A DNA stretch of 64,000 bases from contig NZ_CP051201.1 of assembly GCF_024181285.1 (NCBI RefSeq), positions 868,001 to 932,000 of the forward strand. Reading direction: 5' to 3'. The notes under the pieces were generated by a model. The model was not told the origin of the DNA and did not search any database. It worked only from the letters and a program-made list of their open reading frames with translations. This DNA is from Treponema sp. OMZ 790. Lineage in GTDB: Bacteria > Spirochaetota > Spirochaetia > Treponematales > Treponemataceae. Position numbers and translations under genes: made by a program. Of the stretch, positions 17,541 through 26,454 are shown piece by piece; position 1 is the first letter of the stretch; each line of letters begins with the position of its first letter.

Positions 17541-19810
17541 TGGATCATGATAAATTTATTGAAGTAGTATCTAACTTTTCAGTTTCAGAGCCTAGTATCA
17601 AAAAAGATGATATTTTATTAGAACTTGCAAGTGGTGAAATAATTAATATTAAAATTAAACTTTCAGAAGATAGTTCTGTTGAAAAAGTGATTGATGAAAA
17701 TAATACTGAATTTACTCCAGAAGTATGGATATCTGAACGATTAGGAAGATTATCAACATTATCTCGATCAATGTTATCAACTTTAAGAAATAATATTGCT
17801 TTTGTATCTCCTGAAGTTGATTATGATCTTCATTGGGCTATCAGTGATCAACCAGAAGAAGGATTCTCCAGTGCATGTGATATCTTAAAAAAGATTGTTG
17901 ATACAAAAAATCCATGGGAAAGCCATATCCTTTATATTACGTCTAATGCAGGTGAGGGAAAGACAACTGTCCTTGAAAAAATGGCTCTTGATTATGCTAA
18001 AGACTATAAACCAGGGAAAGGTAAATTAATTGTACCGATAGCACTGTCTGGGAAACCATTTATAAGATTTGATGATCTAATAATAGGAACATTAGCTAAT
18101 CGATTTAAGTTTACCGGTTTCTTCTATGATTCTTTCATTTCTCTTGTTAAAATGAATATGATTATTCCGGCTTTTGATGGATTCGAAGAAATGTTTGTAG
18201 AATCTCCCTCAGGAGCTGCTATTAGTGCAATGATCGAGTTTATTAAAGAAATAAAAGGAAAAGGAACTGTATTAGTTGCTGCCAGATCTGCTTATTATGA
18301 ATATCAAAATCTTACAACCCAAGCTAAATTATATGATGCTATATCTTCATATCCAGTTGCTTTCTCGAAAATAAAAATAAGAAGATGGAATGAAAAGCAG
18401 TTTGTGGATTATGGCAAAGGATGTGGATTTATAACAGAGGATTCATTATCACTATATTCATCGATAAAGGGAATATTTGGTGAAAACCATCCTATATTAA
18501 CGAGAGCTGTACTAGCCAGTAAACTATATAGTTCATTTGAAGAAACAAAAAATATCAATGACTTATTATCAACAGCTTCAAGTGACTATAATGAATTTTA
18601 TTATAAATTTGTTTATGCAATAACTGCACGAGAAGCGAACAAGTGGCTAACAAAGAAAACAACTATTTCCATTCCTGTGTTAACTCTTGATCAACATATA
18701 AAATTGTTATCTATGATTGCACGTGAGATGTGGACTGCTCGTTCTGAAATTTTAAATAAGGATGTAATCGATATGCTGGCTGATCTTTTTATCGAAACAG
18801 AGAAATTAGGTGCAGACGAGGCCTGGCAAATAAAAAACAGAATTAGAGATCATGCAATACTCAGAATGACTGATTCAAATAAAAACTACTTTGAATTTGA
18901 TCACGAAGATTTTTATCACTTTTTCTTGGGAGAAATGCTAAGTGGCCTCATTATAAATAAAGACTACAGCGATCTTTTTAATATCATGAGACGAAATAGA
19001 TTACCAAAGGGAGCTCTAGATGCTTGTGTATATAAATTGCATAATAGAATACCAGAAAACATACTTTCGGACATCAGTGAAAAAGCCCAGCAGGAACAGC
19101 GATCATCTTATGCTAGAGAGAATGCTTCTTATTTAATGCTATTATTAAATAATTTATTAAATAAGCATGTAGAAATATCGGGTATTAGTTTTGAAGCAGA
19201 GCCATTAAACAGTATAAACATTTCTGATGTTTGTTTTAATGAATGTATTTTTACTGCTCTAAAAATATCAAAAATAAAAGAAAAAGTTATGTTTAACAAC
19301 TGTAATATCATTAAACTAGAAATCGATTCTAGTGATAAAAACAATGTGCAAATAATTGGAAGTACAGCTATTAATTCACTTCACAACATACTTGAAGATG
19401 TTGTCGAGTATTCTCCAAGTATGATTAGATCAATATTACAATCTAAATACGGTTTTTCTTTTATTAGGAAAGAAAATTCTCTTTTTGAAGAAATAGAAGT
19501 AGCACAATCAGATGAATTGATTCAATTATTTGAAAAAATTATAAGAATGTTTTTTAACCGGATTGAGATCAATTCTGATATTCTTAAACTAAAACTCGGT
19601 ACTGCAAAGTATAAAATATTTTGGGAAAATATTTATCCGAAAATTAAAGATATTGTATTAGATGAAGTGCCGTACAGAGGAGGTGGTACACAAAAACGGA
19701 TCAGAATAATATGTCGTATGGAAATAATACAAAAAGCTTTAGAGACAGCAGAAGGAGATTTTGAAAAACTAATAACATTTATTTCGAATACTAAAAAGAA
19801 AACTGTCTAA
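17537..19810 (+). CDS. NACHT/STAND-type NTPase with a C-terminal beta-helix-like region
   Basis: This is a 757-residue protein. Residues 1-110 form an N-terminal domain I do not recognise. Walker A is SNAGEGKTT (136-144). Walker B is IIPAFDGFEEMF (209-220, with Asp214 and Glu217/218), followed by VLVAARS with Arg250, the NACHT-type order. Helical segments to about 540 include a HEDFYHFFLGEML motif like the winged-helix end of NACHT modules. Residues about 548-600 have a pentapeptide-like pattern (F at i, N or C near i+3: ISDVCFNECIF, VMFNNCNI). It could be a phage sensor oligomerising to activate the NYN nuclease; that role is inference. Its TAA stop comes from attC. Confidence 0.8.
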   Translation: MMDHDKFIEVVSNFSVSEPSIKKDDILLELASGEIINIKIKLSEDSSVEKVIDENNTEFTPEVWISERLGRLSTLSRSMLSTLRNNIAFVSPEVDYDLHWAISDQPEEGFSSACDILKKIVDTKNPWESHILYITSNAGEGKTTVLEKMALDYAKDYKPGKGKLIVPIALSGKPFIRFDDLIIGTLANRFKFTGFFYDSFISLVKMNMIIPAFDGFEEMFVESPSGAAISAMIEFIKEIKGKGTVLVAARSAYYEYQNLTTQAKLYDAISSYPVAFSKIKIRRWNEKQFVDYGKGCGFITEDSLSLYSSIKGIFGENHPILTRAVLASKLYSSFEETKNINDLLSTASSDYNEFYYKFVYAITAREANKWLTKKTTISIPVLTLDQHIKLLSMIAREMWTARSEILNKDVIDMLADLFIETEKLGADEAWQIKNRIRDHAILRMTDSNKNYFEFDHEDFYHFFLGEMLSGLIINKDYSDLFNIMRRNRLPKGALDACVYKLHNRIPENILSDISEKAQQEQRSSYARENASYLMLLLNNLLNKHVEISGISFEAEPLNSINISDVCFNECIFTALKISKIKEKVMFNNCNIIKLEIDSSDKNNVQIIGSTAINSLHNILEDVVEYSPSMIRSILQSKYGFSFIRKENSLFEEIEVAQSDELIQLFEKIIRMFFNRIEINSDILKLKLGTAKYKIFWENIYPKIKDIVLDEVPYRGGGTQKRIRIICRMEIIQKALETAEGDFEKLITFISNTKKKTV

Positions 19811-19956
19811 CACCCGCTTCAACCTGACATTTATTTTGTCACGAAAGTTGCTTGGACGGTCGCCTACGGCTCCCTTTTGATGCAACTTTCGCGCCAACTT
19901 TGCCGCCGCTATGCGCGTCGACAAAGGCACAAATGCAGGTTAAGCGAATGTTAGAT
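19805..19956 (+). other. attC site 18 (branched, 152 bp)
   Basis: R'' is GTCTAAC, complementary to GTTAGAC of the NYN-NACHT cassette. The nested hairpins are CGAAAGTTGC/GCAACTTTCG and CTTTGCC with GACAAAG. R' is GTTAGAT. The next cassette opens with TGCC-TAAC-GGCA. Confidence 0.93.
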
Positions 19957-20613
19957 GGATGCCTAACGGCACAATTAACAAAAGTAGGGTGTATTTTTTT
20001 GTAAATTAAAGTGTAAAACCCAAATTAAAAGCTTAGGTTCTTTGAGTAAAGTTATGTTTTATTATAATATTTACTTGGATAAGAAAAATAAATTTTTATC
20101 TAAGAATTTTAAAACTTGCTAAGGAAATCAACGAGTTAAAAGTCCTTCGGACGGTCTGGTAATTATGATAATTACTTTCTAAGGAAAAATAACTTTTATC
20201 TGAGTGTTTTTAACCTTTTTAAGGAAATCGACGAGTTAAAAGTCCTTCGGACGGTCTGTGTTTATAATAATTGCTTTCTACAGAAAATTAAAATACATCT
20301 AAGTATTTTAAACTCGTTAAGGAAATCAATAAAATAAAAGTCCTTCGGACGGTCATGGTAATTATAATAATTAACTTGTTAAGTAAAATAAAACTTTTAT
20401 CTAAGGATTTTAAAACTAGTTAAGAAAATCAACGAAATAAAAGTCCTTCGGACGGTCACGGTAATTATTATAGTTATTTGTTAAGTAGTAATAAAATTTT
20501 AGCCTTACAGTAAAATTTTAAGCTTTTTTTATTGAATATGTAGTAATAAAAGCGAAATAGTGTAAGATTAAGAGGATAATTGTTAAGATAAGTGGGATAG
20601 GTAAAATAAAATC
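19957..20613 (+). repeat. NC cassette, 4 units (type A, copy 1)
   Basis: This is one of four nearly identical cassettes (also 27473, 33706, 43055). The 5' module lacks the TGCAACTTTG segment. Units lie near 20143, 20243, 20341 and 20444, with a spacing of 98-103 bp. No gene is seen. Confidence 0.88.
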
Positions 20614-20678
20614 ATCTAACACCCGCTTCAACCTGACATTGCGGACGAGCCGCAAAGCAGGTTAAGCGAATGTTAGAC
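20614..20678 (+). other. attC site 19 (short)
   Basis: R'' is ATCTAAC and R' is GTTAGAC. The right arm reads GCAAAGCAGG. The next cassette opens with GCCCCA-AAT-TGGGGC. Confidence 0.95.
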
Positions 20679-20781
20679 GGACGCCCCAAATTGGGGCGCA
20701 GAAAATAAATTTACCCATTCAATTTGCCTTTTTTGTTGTTTAAATACAGGCATAGAATATTGAAAAATGGAGAATTAATAA

Positions 20782-22140
20782 ATGAATGAAAGCAGAATAA
20801 AAATTTTGAAAGAAGAAAATATTAACAAAGCACTTTTTAAGCTGGGTATTCCTATGGTTATCAGCTTGTTAGTAGCAGCTTTATATAATGTTGTAGACAC
20901 ATACTTTGTGTCTGGATTGGGAAAAGAGGCTGTTGCCGCTGTTTCTGTTGCATTTCCAATTCAACTTATTTTTCTAGGTATAGGCTTAACATTTGGTGCA
21001 GGAGCAGGTTCTTATATATCAAGATTACTTGGAGGCAATAATAGAAAAGAAGCAAATGTTGTAGCTACAGTTTCTCTATTTTCCAGTATGATTTTAGGAA
21101 TAATAACATCTATTGCATTGTTTGGTTATTTAGAGAGTGTTTTGAGATTCATGGGCGCAATTCCCTCTATTATGGAACTTTCAAAATCCTATACAGACAT
21201 ATTTATAGTGGGTGGTGTTTTAGGAGCAATCAATGTAACACTTGGGAATTTGGCTGTTGCACAAGGAGCTGCTAAAATTTCTTTAAGAGCTATGATTATA
21301 GGCTCTGTATCAAATATGATTTTAGATCCAATATTCATATTCGGATTGAATTTAGGAGTAAGAGGTGCTGCTATTGCAACACTAATAGCTAGAGTGATAA
21401 CAAGTATGATATATGTTATTTACTTTATAGGAGATAAAAATTTAATTGAAATAAAAGTATATAATTTCAAGCCTACTATTGCGATTTACAAAGAGATCTT
21501 GAAGATAGGAATTTCCATGTTAATACTTCAGCTCTTGCAAACCATATCCATGAGCAAAATATCCTATGCCGTTTCTTTCTATGGCGAAGAAGCAATTGCT
21601 GCAATGGGTATTGTTCTTAGAATTGTAACATTGGGAGCAAATATTGTATTTGGATATATGAAAGGTTTGCAACCCTTAGCAGGTTTTAATTATGGAGCAA
21701 AAAATTATGGACGAGTGCAAGAAGCTATAAAAGCGAGCATTAAATGGACAAATATATTTTGTGTAGCGTGGACTCTGGTAATCTATGTATTTGCATCAAA
21801 TATATTATCTATATTTGGAACTGATGAAGGCGTGATAAGTATAGCAATTCCGGCATTAAGAGCGGGTGTAATAATGTTTGTAACATTTGGATTCCAATTT
21901 AGCTACTCTACATTGTATTTATCTATAGGAAAAGCATTAGACGGAGTATTTTTAAATTCATTAAGACAAGGAATTGTATTTATACCTATCATTTTATTGT
22001 TGCCTAAATTTATGGGATTGAATGGTGTGATATATGCTCAAGCAATCTCAGATTTATTGACAACGATAATCACAATTCCTTTTGCTGTTAGTGTTCATAA
22101 AAAATTGAAATTGAAAACAAAGGGAAATTTATCATTTTGA
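20782..22140 (+). CDS. MATE-family multidrug exporter
   Basis: This 452-residue protein has 12 hydrophobic spans. It begins ENINKALFKLGIPMVISLL, then YNVVDTYFVSGLGKEAVAAVS, then GAGSYISRLLGGNN, and in the second half GFNYGAKNYGRVQEA. These are typical MATE signatures of sodium- or proton-driven drug efflux at the inner membrane. Length is normal for the family. It is the only transporter in the window and the only gene in its cassette, behind a strong 5' hairpin and about 90 bp of leader. Codon use is less A+T-biased than that of its neighbours. Confidence 0.93.
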   Translation: MNESRIKILKEENINKALFKLGIPMVISLLVAALYNVVDTYFVSGLGKEAVAAVSVAFPIQLIFLGIGLTFGAGAGSYISRLLGGNNRKEANVVATVSLFSSMILGIITSIALFGYLESVLRFMGAIPSIMELSKSYTDIFIVGGVLGAINVTLGNLAVAQGAAKISLRAMIIGSVSNMILDPIFIFGLNLGVRGAAIATLIARVITSMIYVIYFIGDKNLIEIKVYNFKPTIAIYKEILKIGISMLILQLLQTISMSKISYAVSFYGEEAIAAMGIVLRIVTLGANIVFGYMKGLQPLAGFNYGAKNYGRVQEAIKASIKWTNIFCVAWTLVIYVFASNILSIFGTDEGVISIAIPALRAGVIMFVTFGFQFSYSTLYLSIGKALDGVFLNSLRQGIVFIPIILLLPKFMGLNGVIYAQAISDLLTTIITIPFAVSVHKKLKLKTKGNLSF

Positions 22141-22169
22141 GATAGATATAGCAGAAAAAATTAAGAAGC

Positions 22170-22328
22170 GTCTAACACTCGCTTCAACCTGACATTTGTT
22201 TTGGCACGAAAGTTGCTTAAGGCGGTCATTGCTAACGCAATTCTCTTTTTTATGCAACTTTCGTGCCAACTTTGCTGACGCTATACGCTTCGGCAAAGAC
22301 ACAAATGCAGGTTAAGCAAATGTTAGAT
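22170..22328 (+). other. attC site 20 (branched, 159 bp)
   Basis: R'' is GTCTAAC, matching GTTAGAC of the MATE cassette. The nested hairpins are CGAAAGTTGC/GCAACTTTCG and CTTTGC/GCAAAG. R' is GTTAGAT. The right arm has GTTAAGCAAATG. Confidence 0.93.
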
Positions 22329-22434
22329 TGACCTGCCTAAAGGCAGGCGGGTAACGGAACCAATCGAAGCATTCTTTCGACGAAAAATAAAAATAATTGC
22401 AATGAAAAAAGACATTGCAAGAAGGAAGGTCGAA
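22329..22434 (+). promoter_or_regulatory. structured leader L2, copy 2
   Basis: GATTG pairs with CAATC around the first hairpin. The inner hairpin is TTGCAATG/CATTGCAA, where copy 1 has TTGCAGT/ACTGCAA, so both sides changed together. TTTCGAC pairs with GTCGAAA next to the start codon. Confidence 0.65.
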
Positions 22435-22932
22435 ATGAAACAAAAAAGATTGGTTTCAATGATTGGAATGTTGGTAGTACTTATTAGTGCTTTATTTATG
22501 ATTACAGGGTGTCCCAATAAACCTTTAGGAAAACCTCAATATACAAAAGAAAATTTTGTATTAAAATTTAAGAATGAAAGCGGCAAAAAGTGTTATGTAG
22601 AAATAAGTGGTCGCTCATACTCTACAGAAACAGTTATTGCTAATGGTGAAAACTGGGAGAGTTCTTTTGATTTTCCGCCTGTATTAAAAACTGAAATACC
22701 TAGTGATGGCACCGAAAAATCCATAACTGTTAAGGATGTTGTTGTAAGTGGAAAAAGTCCTAATCTAGGCTACTTCTATAATCCAAGATTTACCATTGAA
22801 GTGATATCTGATAGTTCTATGTATAGGGGTAAGCTGGAGGATTTTAATAGTAAATCAAAAACTCAATATACAGGAGGAACTTTCCACATAAAATTAGACG
22901 GAAATACCTTTAAACTTGATTTTATAAATTAA
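22435..22932 (+). CDS. lipoprotein, family 1 (165 residues)
   Basis: The signal peptide MKQKRLVSMIGMLVVLIS leads to a lipobox ending ITGC at about Cys23. The mature domain has YTKENFVLKFKNESGKKCYV, VLKTEIPSDGTEKSITVKDVVV and TGGTFHIKLDGNTFKLDF. Related mature domains are at 24696 and 51402. The ATG at 22435 is chosen because GAAGGAAGG lies just upstream and sister genes begin with the same MKQK. A small hydrophilic gene and a terminator follow. Confidence 0.82.
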   Translation: MKQKRLVSMIGMLVVLISALFMITGCPNKPLGKPQYTKENFVLKFKNESGKKCYVEISGRSYSTETVIANGENWESSFDFPPVLKTEIPSDGTEKSITVKDVVVSGKSPNLGYFYNPRFTIEVISDSSMYRGKLEDFNSKSKTQYTGGTFHIKLDGNTFKLDFIN

Positions 22933-22955
22933 AAACATAAGAGGAAAGTATAGCT

Positions 22956-23057
22956 ATGAGTAAAGGTAAGCCAATAAAACCGGCTGATACTCAATCAAAT
23001 ATGCAAAATCCGAATAAGGGTACAGCCGGTACAAATCGTCAGTATGACCAAAATTAA
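22956..23057 (+). CDS. small hydrophilic peptide gene, truncated copy
   Basis: It encodes 33 residues, MSKGKPIKPADTQSNMQNP and so on, ending YDQN. The intact version at 44805 continues for 15 more residues; here the next codon is TAA where the other copy has CAA. AGAGGAAAG is the ribosome site. It sits directly behind a lipoprotein gene, as in the other copies. Confidence 0.6.
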   Translation: MSKGKPIKPADTQSNMQNPNKGTAGTNRQYDQN

Positions 23058-23106
23058 GGTAATCCTGGCGAACAGCTAATCCAAATAGAAAAGGGAAGTA
23101 ATTTTA

Positions 23107-23144
23107 GTATATGTAGTAATAAGTTCCGTGATTATTACATATAC
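23107..23144 (+). terminator. terminator-like hairpin
   Basis: GTATATGTAGTAAT pairs with ATTATTACATATAC with one mismatch, loop AAGTTCCGTG. It recurs at 25273 and 44957 at the end of each lipoprotein/small-gene unit. Confidence 0.7.
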
Positions 23145-23168
23145 CATTTATTTATTGGTTAATAATAA

Positions 23169-23234
23169 ATCTAACACCCGCTTCAACCTGACATTGCGGA
23201 GTAGCCGCAAATGCAGGTTAAGCGAATGTTAGAC
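23169..23234 (+). other. attC site 21 (short)
   Basis: R'' is ATCTAAC, matching GTTAGAT of its cassette. R' is GTTAGAC. The next cassette opens with TGCC-TTAC-GGCA. Confidence 0.95.
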
Positions 23235-23898
23235 AGATGCCTTACGGCACAATTAACTGCAACTTTGAAAAAATGGTGCGTGTTTTTTGTAAATTAAAGT
23301 GTGTAAAACCCAAATTAAAAGCTTAGGTTCTTTCGAGTAAAGTTGTGTTTTATTATAGTGGCTACTTGGATAAGGAAAATAGAACTTTTATCTGAGAATT
23401 TTAAAACTAGTTTAGGAATTCAACGAGTTAAAAGTCCTTCGGACGGTCTGGTAATTATAATAATTACTTTCTAAGGAAAAATAACTTTTATCTGAGTGTT
23501 TTTAAACTTTTTAAGGAAATCGACGAGTTAAAAGTCCTTCGGACGGTCATGGTAATTATTATAATTATTTGCTAAGTAAAGTAAAATTTTAGCTTTATAG
23601 TAAAATTGTTGATTTTTTAATTTAATGATGAAAAGCTGTATAGGCTAAAAAAAGTCTAATTGTTAAGAATAAGCCTATGATATTTTATAAAAGATTAGTT
23701 TTGTAAATAATATAGAATTATAGTTAAATAAATAGTTTTTAGTATATGCGTTAAGTAATATGAAAGTTATATATGCAAATAATAAAGCTTTATAGTAAAA
23801 TTTTAAGTTTTTTATTTATTAAATATAGTAATAAAAAGCAAAATAGTGTAAAATTAAAAGCATAATTGTTAATATAAGCGATTAAATAAACTAAAAGT
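23235..23898 (+). repeat. NC cassette with 2 repeat units
   Basis: It is a near-identical copy of 11973-12636, with units near 23437 and 23537. No gene is seen. Confidence 0.87.
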
Positions 23899-23964
23899 GT
23901 CTAACACCCGCTTCAACCTGACATTGCGGAGGAGCCGCAAATGCAGGTTAAGCGAATGTTATGC
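23899..23964 (+). other. attC site 22 (short)
   Basis: R'' is GTCTAAC and R' is GTTATGC. The next cassette has only a weak 5' hairpin (CACA-N9-TGTG). Confidence 0.95.
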
Positions 23965-24047
23965 TCACATGCTACTGGTGTGGTTGCTAAAGAAAAAGTA
24001 CGAGACTTTCGTCGCTTGTAAAAAAAGTAATTTTAGATGGAGATTAA

Positions 24048-24509
24048 ATGATATTTAAAGAAATCAAAAAAGGTTCAACATGGGTTGAAGTTGATTATAT
24101 GGCAACATGGAAATATGGATATGATTTTATTCTGGATGCCGTTCAAGTTTTAATCGATATGGATTTCAAAGATAATACCCAAAAAGCAGCTACTTTTTTT
24201 ATTGCTGGAGCCCCCGATGAAGATCATATCGAGGAATTAAGAAAATCAAACCTTAAAGTAAGAGAATGTCCTGTATTTCAAAAAGAATGCGGGGGAATTT
24301 CGATTGCAGGAAGCAGCTCATTTATGGAGGTCTCATTTCAAATTTGTTTCTTTAACCAGACTAATGTTATTAAATTGTTTTGTCCGGTAAAAGAATACTT
24401 CGAAAAAAATGGCGATCGGGTCTTTGATAACTATCTTAATAGTATTGAAATAAAAGCATATTGTGCAGATACAGAAAGAAGAATAAGAGACGAATTGAAA
24501 ATAAATTAA
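24048..24509 (+). CDS. hypothetical protein, 153 residues
   Basis: This is a cytoplasmic-looking protein. MIFKEIKKGSTWVEVDYMAT is followed by a helix, then FFIAGAPDEDHIEELRKSN, a Gly/Ser patch (ECGGISIAGSSS), and a helical C terminus DTERRIRDELKIN. I see no known catalytic motif. AGATGGAGA upstream of the ATG provides a ribosome site. It is the only gene of its cassette, which ends in an attC of the rare divergent type. Confidence 0.6.
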   Translation: MIFKEIKKGSTWVEVDYMATWKYGYDFILDAVQVLIDMDFKDNTQKAATFFIAGAPDEDHIEELRKSNLKVRECPVFQKECGGISIAGSSSFMEVSFQICFFNQTNVIKLFCPVKEYFEKNGDRVFDNYLNSIEIKAYCADTERRIRDELKIN

Positions 24510-24520
24510 AGAAATAAGGC

Positions 24521-24586
24521 ACATAACATCGTTTTCAAAGCCGACAAACCGGTCAAGCCGGTTTGCGGTTTAAAACAATGTTAGAT
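24521..24586 (+). other. attC site 23 (divergent arms)
   Basis: R'' is ACATAAC and R' is GTTAGAT, but the arms are TTTTCAAAGCCGACAAACC and GGTTTGCGGTTTAAAACA instead of the common CGCTTCAACCTG type. The outer TTTTAAAC-like arms and the AAACCGG/CCGGTTT stem are clear. Only 35357 resembles it. Confidence 0.85.
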
Positions 24587-24695
24587 TGACCTGCCTAAAG
24601 GCAGGCAGGTAATGGAACCAATCAAAACATTCCTTCGACAAAAAATAAAATAATTGCAGTGAAAAAAAGGACACTGCAAGAAGGAAGGATTAAAG
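24587..24695 (+). promoter_or_regulatory. structured leader L2, copy 3
   Basis: It has the same layout as 12702. The inner hairpin is TTGCAGTG/CACTGCAA, and TTCCTTC pairs with GAAGGAA over the ribosome site. It follows an attC of a different family, so the leader belongs to the cassette and not to the attC. Confidence 0.65.
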
Positions 24696-25154
24696 ATGAA
24701 ACAGAAAAAAATAGTTTCAATGATTGGAGCATTAGTTTTAATAATTAGTGCAGTAGTGTTAATTACAGGTTGTCCTAATAAGCCGGCGGAATATACAAAA
24801 GAAGATTTCGTTTTAAAATTTAAAAATGAAAGCGGTCAAAAGTGTTATGTGGAAATACACGGTTGGTCATACGATAAAATCAATGTTCACGTTAGTTTTC
24901 CTGATGTGTTAAAAACTGAAATACCTGTAGGCAGTGAAAAAAATATAACTGTTAAAGATGTCGTTGTAAGCGAAAAAACTTCTAAACGAATTGAGCCATA
25001 TAATCAACATTTTATGATCTTAGTGGTGTCTGACAGTCCTATGTATAGCGGCAAATGGCACAATTTTGATAGTAAATCCAAAACTCAATATACAGAAGGA
25101 ACTTTCCATATAAAACTAGAAGGAAGCACCTTTAAGGTTGATTATACAAACTGA
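24696..25154 (+). CDS. lipoprotein, family 1 (152 residues)
   Basis: MKQKKIVSMIGALVLIISA leads to a lipobox ending ITGC. The mature domain parallels the protein at 22435: YTKEDFVLKFKNESGQKCYV, VLKTEIPVGSEKNITVKDVV, QYTEGTFHIKLEGSTFKV. The pair probably arose by duplication and divergence. It should be an outer-membrane or periplasmic lipoprotein; the ligand is unknown. Confidence 0.82.
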   Translation: MKQKKIVSMIGALVLIISAVVLITGCPNKPAEYTKEDFVLKFKNESGQKCYVEIHGWSYDKINVHVSFPDVLKTEIPVGSEKNITVKDVVVSEKTSKRIEPYNQHFMILVVSDSPMYSGKWHNFDSKSKTQYTEGTFHIKLEGSTFKVDYTN

Positions 25155-25272
25155 TAATCAATCAAATATGCGAAAACCCAATAAGGTATAGCTGGTACAA
25201 ATCGTCAGTATGACCAAAATTAAGGTAATCCTGGCGAACAGCTAATCCAAATAGAAAAGGGAAGTAATTTTA
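25155..25272 (+). pseudogene. remnant of the small hydrophilic peptide gene
   Basis: The sequence aligns with 44820-44950 (GATAATCAATCAAATATGCG, GTATGACCAAAATTAAGG) but lacks the start and is frameshifted. It shows the third stage of decay of this small gene: intact at 44805, truncated at 22956, broken here. Confidence 0.65.
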
Positions 25273-25310
25273 GTATATGTAGTAATAAGTTCCGTGATTA
25301 TTACATATAC
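25273..25310 (+). terminator. terminator-like hairpin, copy 2
   Basis: It has the same 14-bp arms as at 23107, GTATATGTAGTAAT and ATTATTACATATAC. Confidence 0.7.
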
Positions 25311-25334
25311 CATTTATTTATTGGTTAATAATAA

Positions 25335-25400
25335 ATCTAACACCTGCTTCAACCTGACAAACGGGACTGAGCCCGTTTGCAGGTTAAGCGGATGTTATAC
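25335..25400 (+). other. attC site 24 (short, CGGG loop)
   Basis: R'' is ATCTAAC, matching its L2 cassette. The loop stem is AAACGGG-ACTGA-GCCCGTTT, and the left arm has CACCTGC. R' is GTTATAC. The next cassette opens with CGCCC-GCT-GGGCG. Confidence 0.95.
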
Positions 25401-25433
25401 GGACGCCCGCTGGGCGCTGTGATGGGATAATAA

Positions 25434-25763
25434 ATGAGAAAAATTACAATTATATTTATATTATTTTGTATAGTATTTGTTTCATGTTCACAAAAACAAA
25501 TTCCATTTAACAAAAAACAATGGGTGAGAGAAAAAAATCGATTTTATATGACCGATTCGCTTATTAAAAATTTAAATGAAGATAAACCGAAAAGAGCTGA
25601 AATATTTGATTTGCTTGGAACACCAGAACTTGAAGGACGAATTAAAGATACAGAAGTCTCTTATTGGTTAAAATCTGATGGTTTTCTTGCTATGTGGGAA
25701 TTATATATTTATTTTGATGATAATGGAAACTTTGAATCCGCTGTGGTTGCATATGCCGATTAA
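25434..25763 (+). CDS. small lipoprotein, copy 1
   Basis: This 109-residue protein has signal MRKITIIFILFCIVFVSC with Cys18 as the lipidated residue. The mature part has a helix containing MTDSLIKNLNEDKPKRAEIF, then DLLGTPELEG, then strands FLAMWELYIYFDDNGNFESAVVAY. This helix-then-LGxP-then-strands order recalls the BamE/SmpA fold, an inference. The copy at 52847 is identical. It shares the cassette with a BrnTA pair. Confidence 0.78.
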   Translation: MRKITIIFILFCIVFVSCSQKQIPFNKKQWVREKNRFYMTDSLIKNLNEDKPKRAEIFDLLGTPELEGRIKDTEVSYWLKSDGFLAMWELYIYFDDNGNFESAVVAYAD

Positions 25764-25897
25764 AAAACAAAGAAGTATCTTTTCAGTAAGTCAAGATCGC
25801 TGAAAAAATAAATTGAACTTTAAGATTCAGCTTAAAAAGCTTTCTTACATCACATACTCACCGCTTTTATGAAATATTTTGTGTGAAATATTTTGTG
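25764..25897 (+). other. gap between lipoprotein gene and BrnT promoter
   Basis: The hairpin TCTTTTCAGTAAGTC/GCTGAAAA lies near 25788-25808. AAATATTTTGTGTGAAATATTTTGTG just before the promoter is a 13-bp tandem repeat and a possible operator for the antitoxin. No ORF is present. Confidence 0.45.
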
Positions 25898-25927
25898 TTG
25901 ACAAATACATAAAATAGTATGTATAAT
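25898..25927 (+). promoter_or_regulatory. promoter of BrnTA, copy 1
   Basis: TTGACA at 25898-25903 and TATAAT at 25922-25927 are 18 bp apart. Transcription should start at about 25934, between the two candidate ATGs at 25932 and 25938. Confidence 0.75.
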
Positions 25928-25931
25928 ATAG

Positions 25932-26210
25932 ATGTATATGACATTTGAATGGGATGAAAATAAAAACTCTGAAAACATACGGAAGCATCAGGTTTCTTTT
26001 GAAAAAGCGCAGGATACTTTTTTTGATGCAAACCGTATGATTTTAGAAGATATAAAGCATTCCAGTTCTGAAAAACGTTATTTTTGCATTGGAAAAACAG
26101 ACGAAGGAATTTTGACAGTGCGTTTTACAATACGCGGTCAAAATATTAGGATTTTCGGCGCAGGCTATTGGCGCCAAGGAAAGAAACTCTATGAAGAGCA
26201 TTTACAGTAA
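25932..26210 (+). CDS. brnT: BrnT-family toxin, copy 1
   Basis: This 92-residue protein (90 if the second ATG at 25938 is used) has the BrnT hallmarks: TFEWDENKNSENIRKHQVSF, then RYFCIGKTDEGILTVRFTIR and a C-terminal RIFGAGYWRQGKK. BrnT is a RelE-like ribonuclease that halts translation. The second ATG is the likelier start, because the predicted transcript begins about 4 bp before it. The antitoxin overlaps the end by 20 bp. Confidence 0.88.
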   Translation: MYMTFEWDENKNSENIRKHQVSFEKAQDTFFDANRMILEDIKHSSSEKRYFCIGKTDEGILTVRFTIRGQNIRIFGAGYWRQGKKLYEEHLQ

Positions 26211-26435
26211 CCCCGAAAAAGCAGTAATGGAAGCATTGGATTCTGCCATTATTAGTGGCGGATTTTCTTCCTTCACCAGCAGAGCTTATAAAAACAACAA
26301 AGAAAAATAACAATCTCAATAGATTCTGATTGTATTAGTTTTTTCAAAGCAGAAGCAAAGAAAAATAATACAAAATATCAGACTATGATGAATGAAGTAC
26401 TTTCTCAGTATGCAAAGCATTATGCGGTAAATTGA
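26191..26435 (+). pseudogene. BrnA-like antitoxin, frameshifted copy
   Basis: Compared with the intact gene at 53604, this copy gains or loses single bases near 26249, 26292 and 26303, breaking the frame after about 18 codons. A toxin gene with no working antitoxin should be lethal unless the copy at 53604 supplies it or the breaks are sequencing errors. Confidence 0.8.
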
Positions 26436-26454
26436 ATTGTAGAATAGAACAATC

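Noticed and set aside
20160..20180. Each TAATTATAATAATTA in the repeat units as a promoter -10 box
   Set aside because: No acceptable -35 box lies 16-18 bp upstream; that place is occupied by the hairpin. Kept only as a possibility within the NC-cassette finding.
20143..20460. The GTCC-TTC-GGAC hairpins as intrinsic terminators
   Set aside because: The stem is only 4 bp and no T run follows. Up to four in a row would be an odd design for termination.
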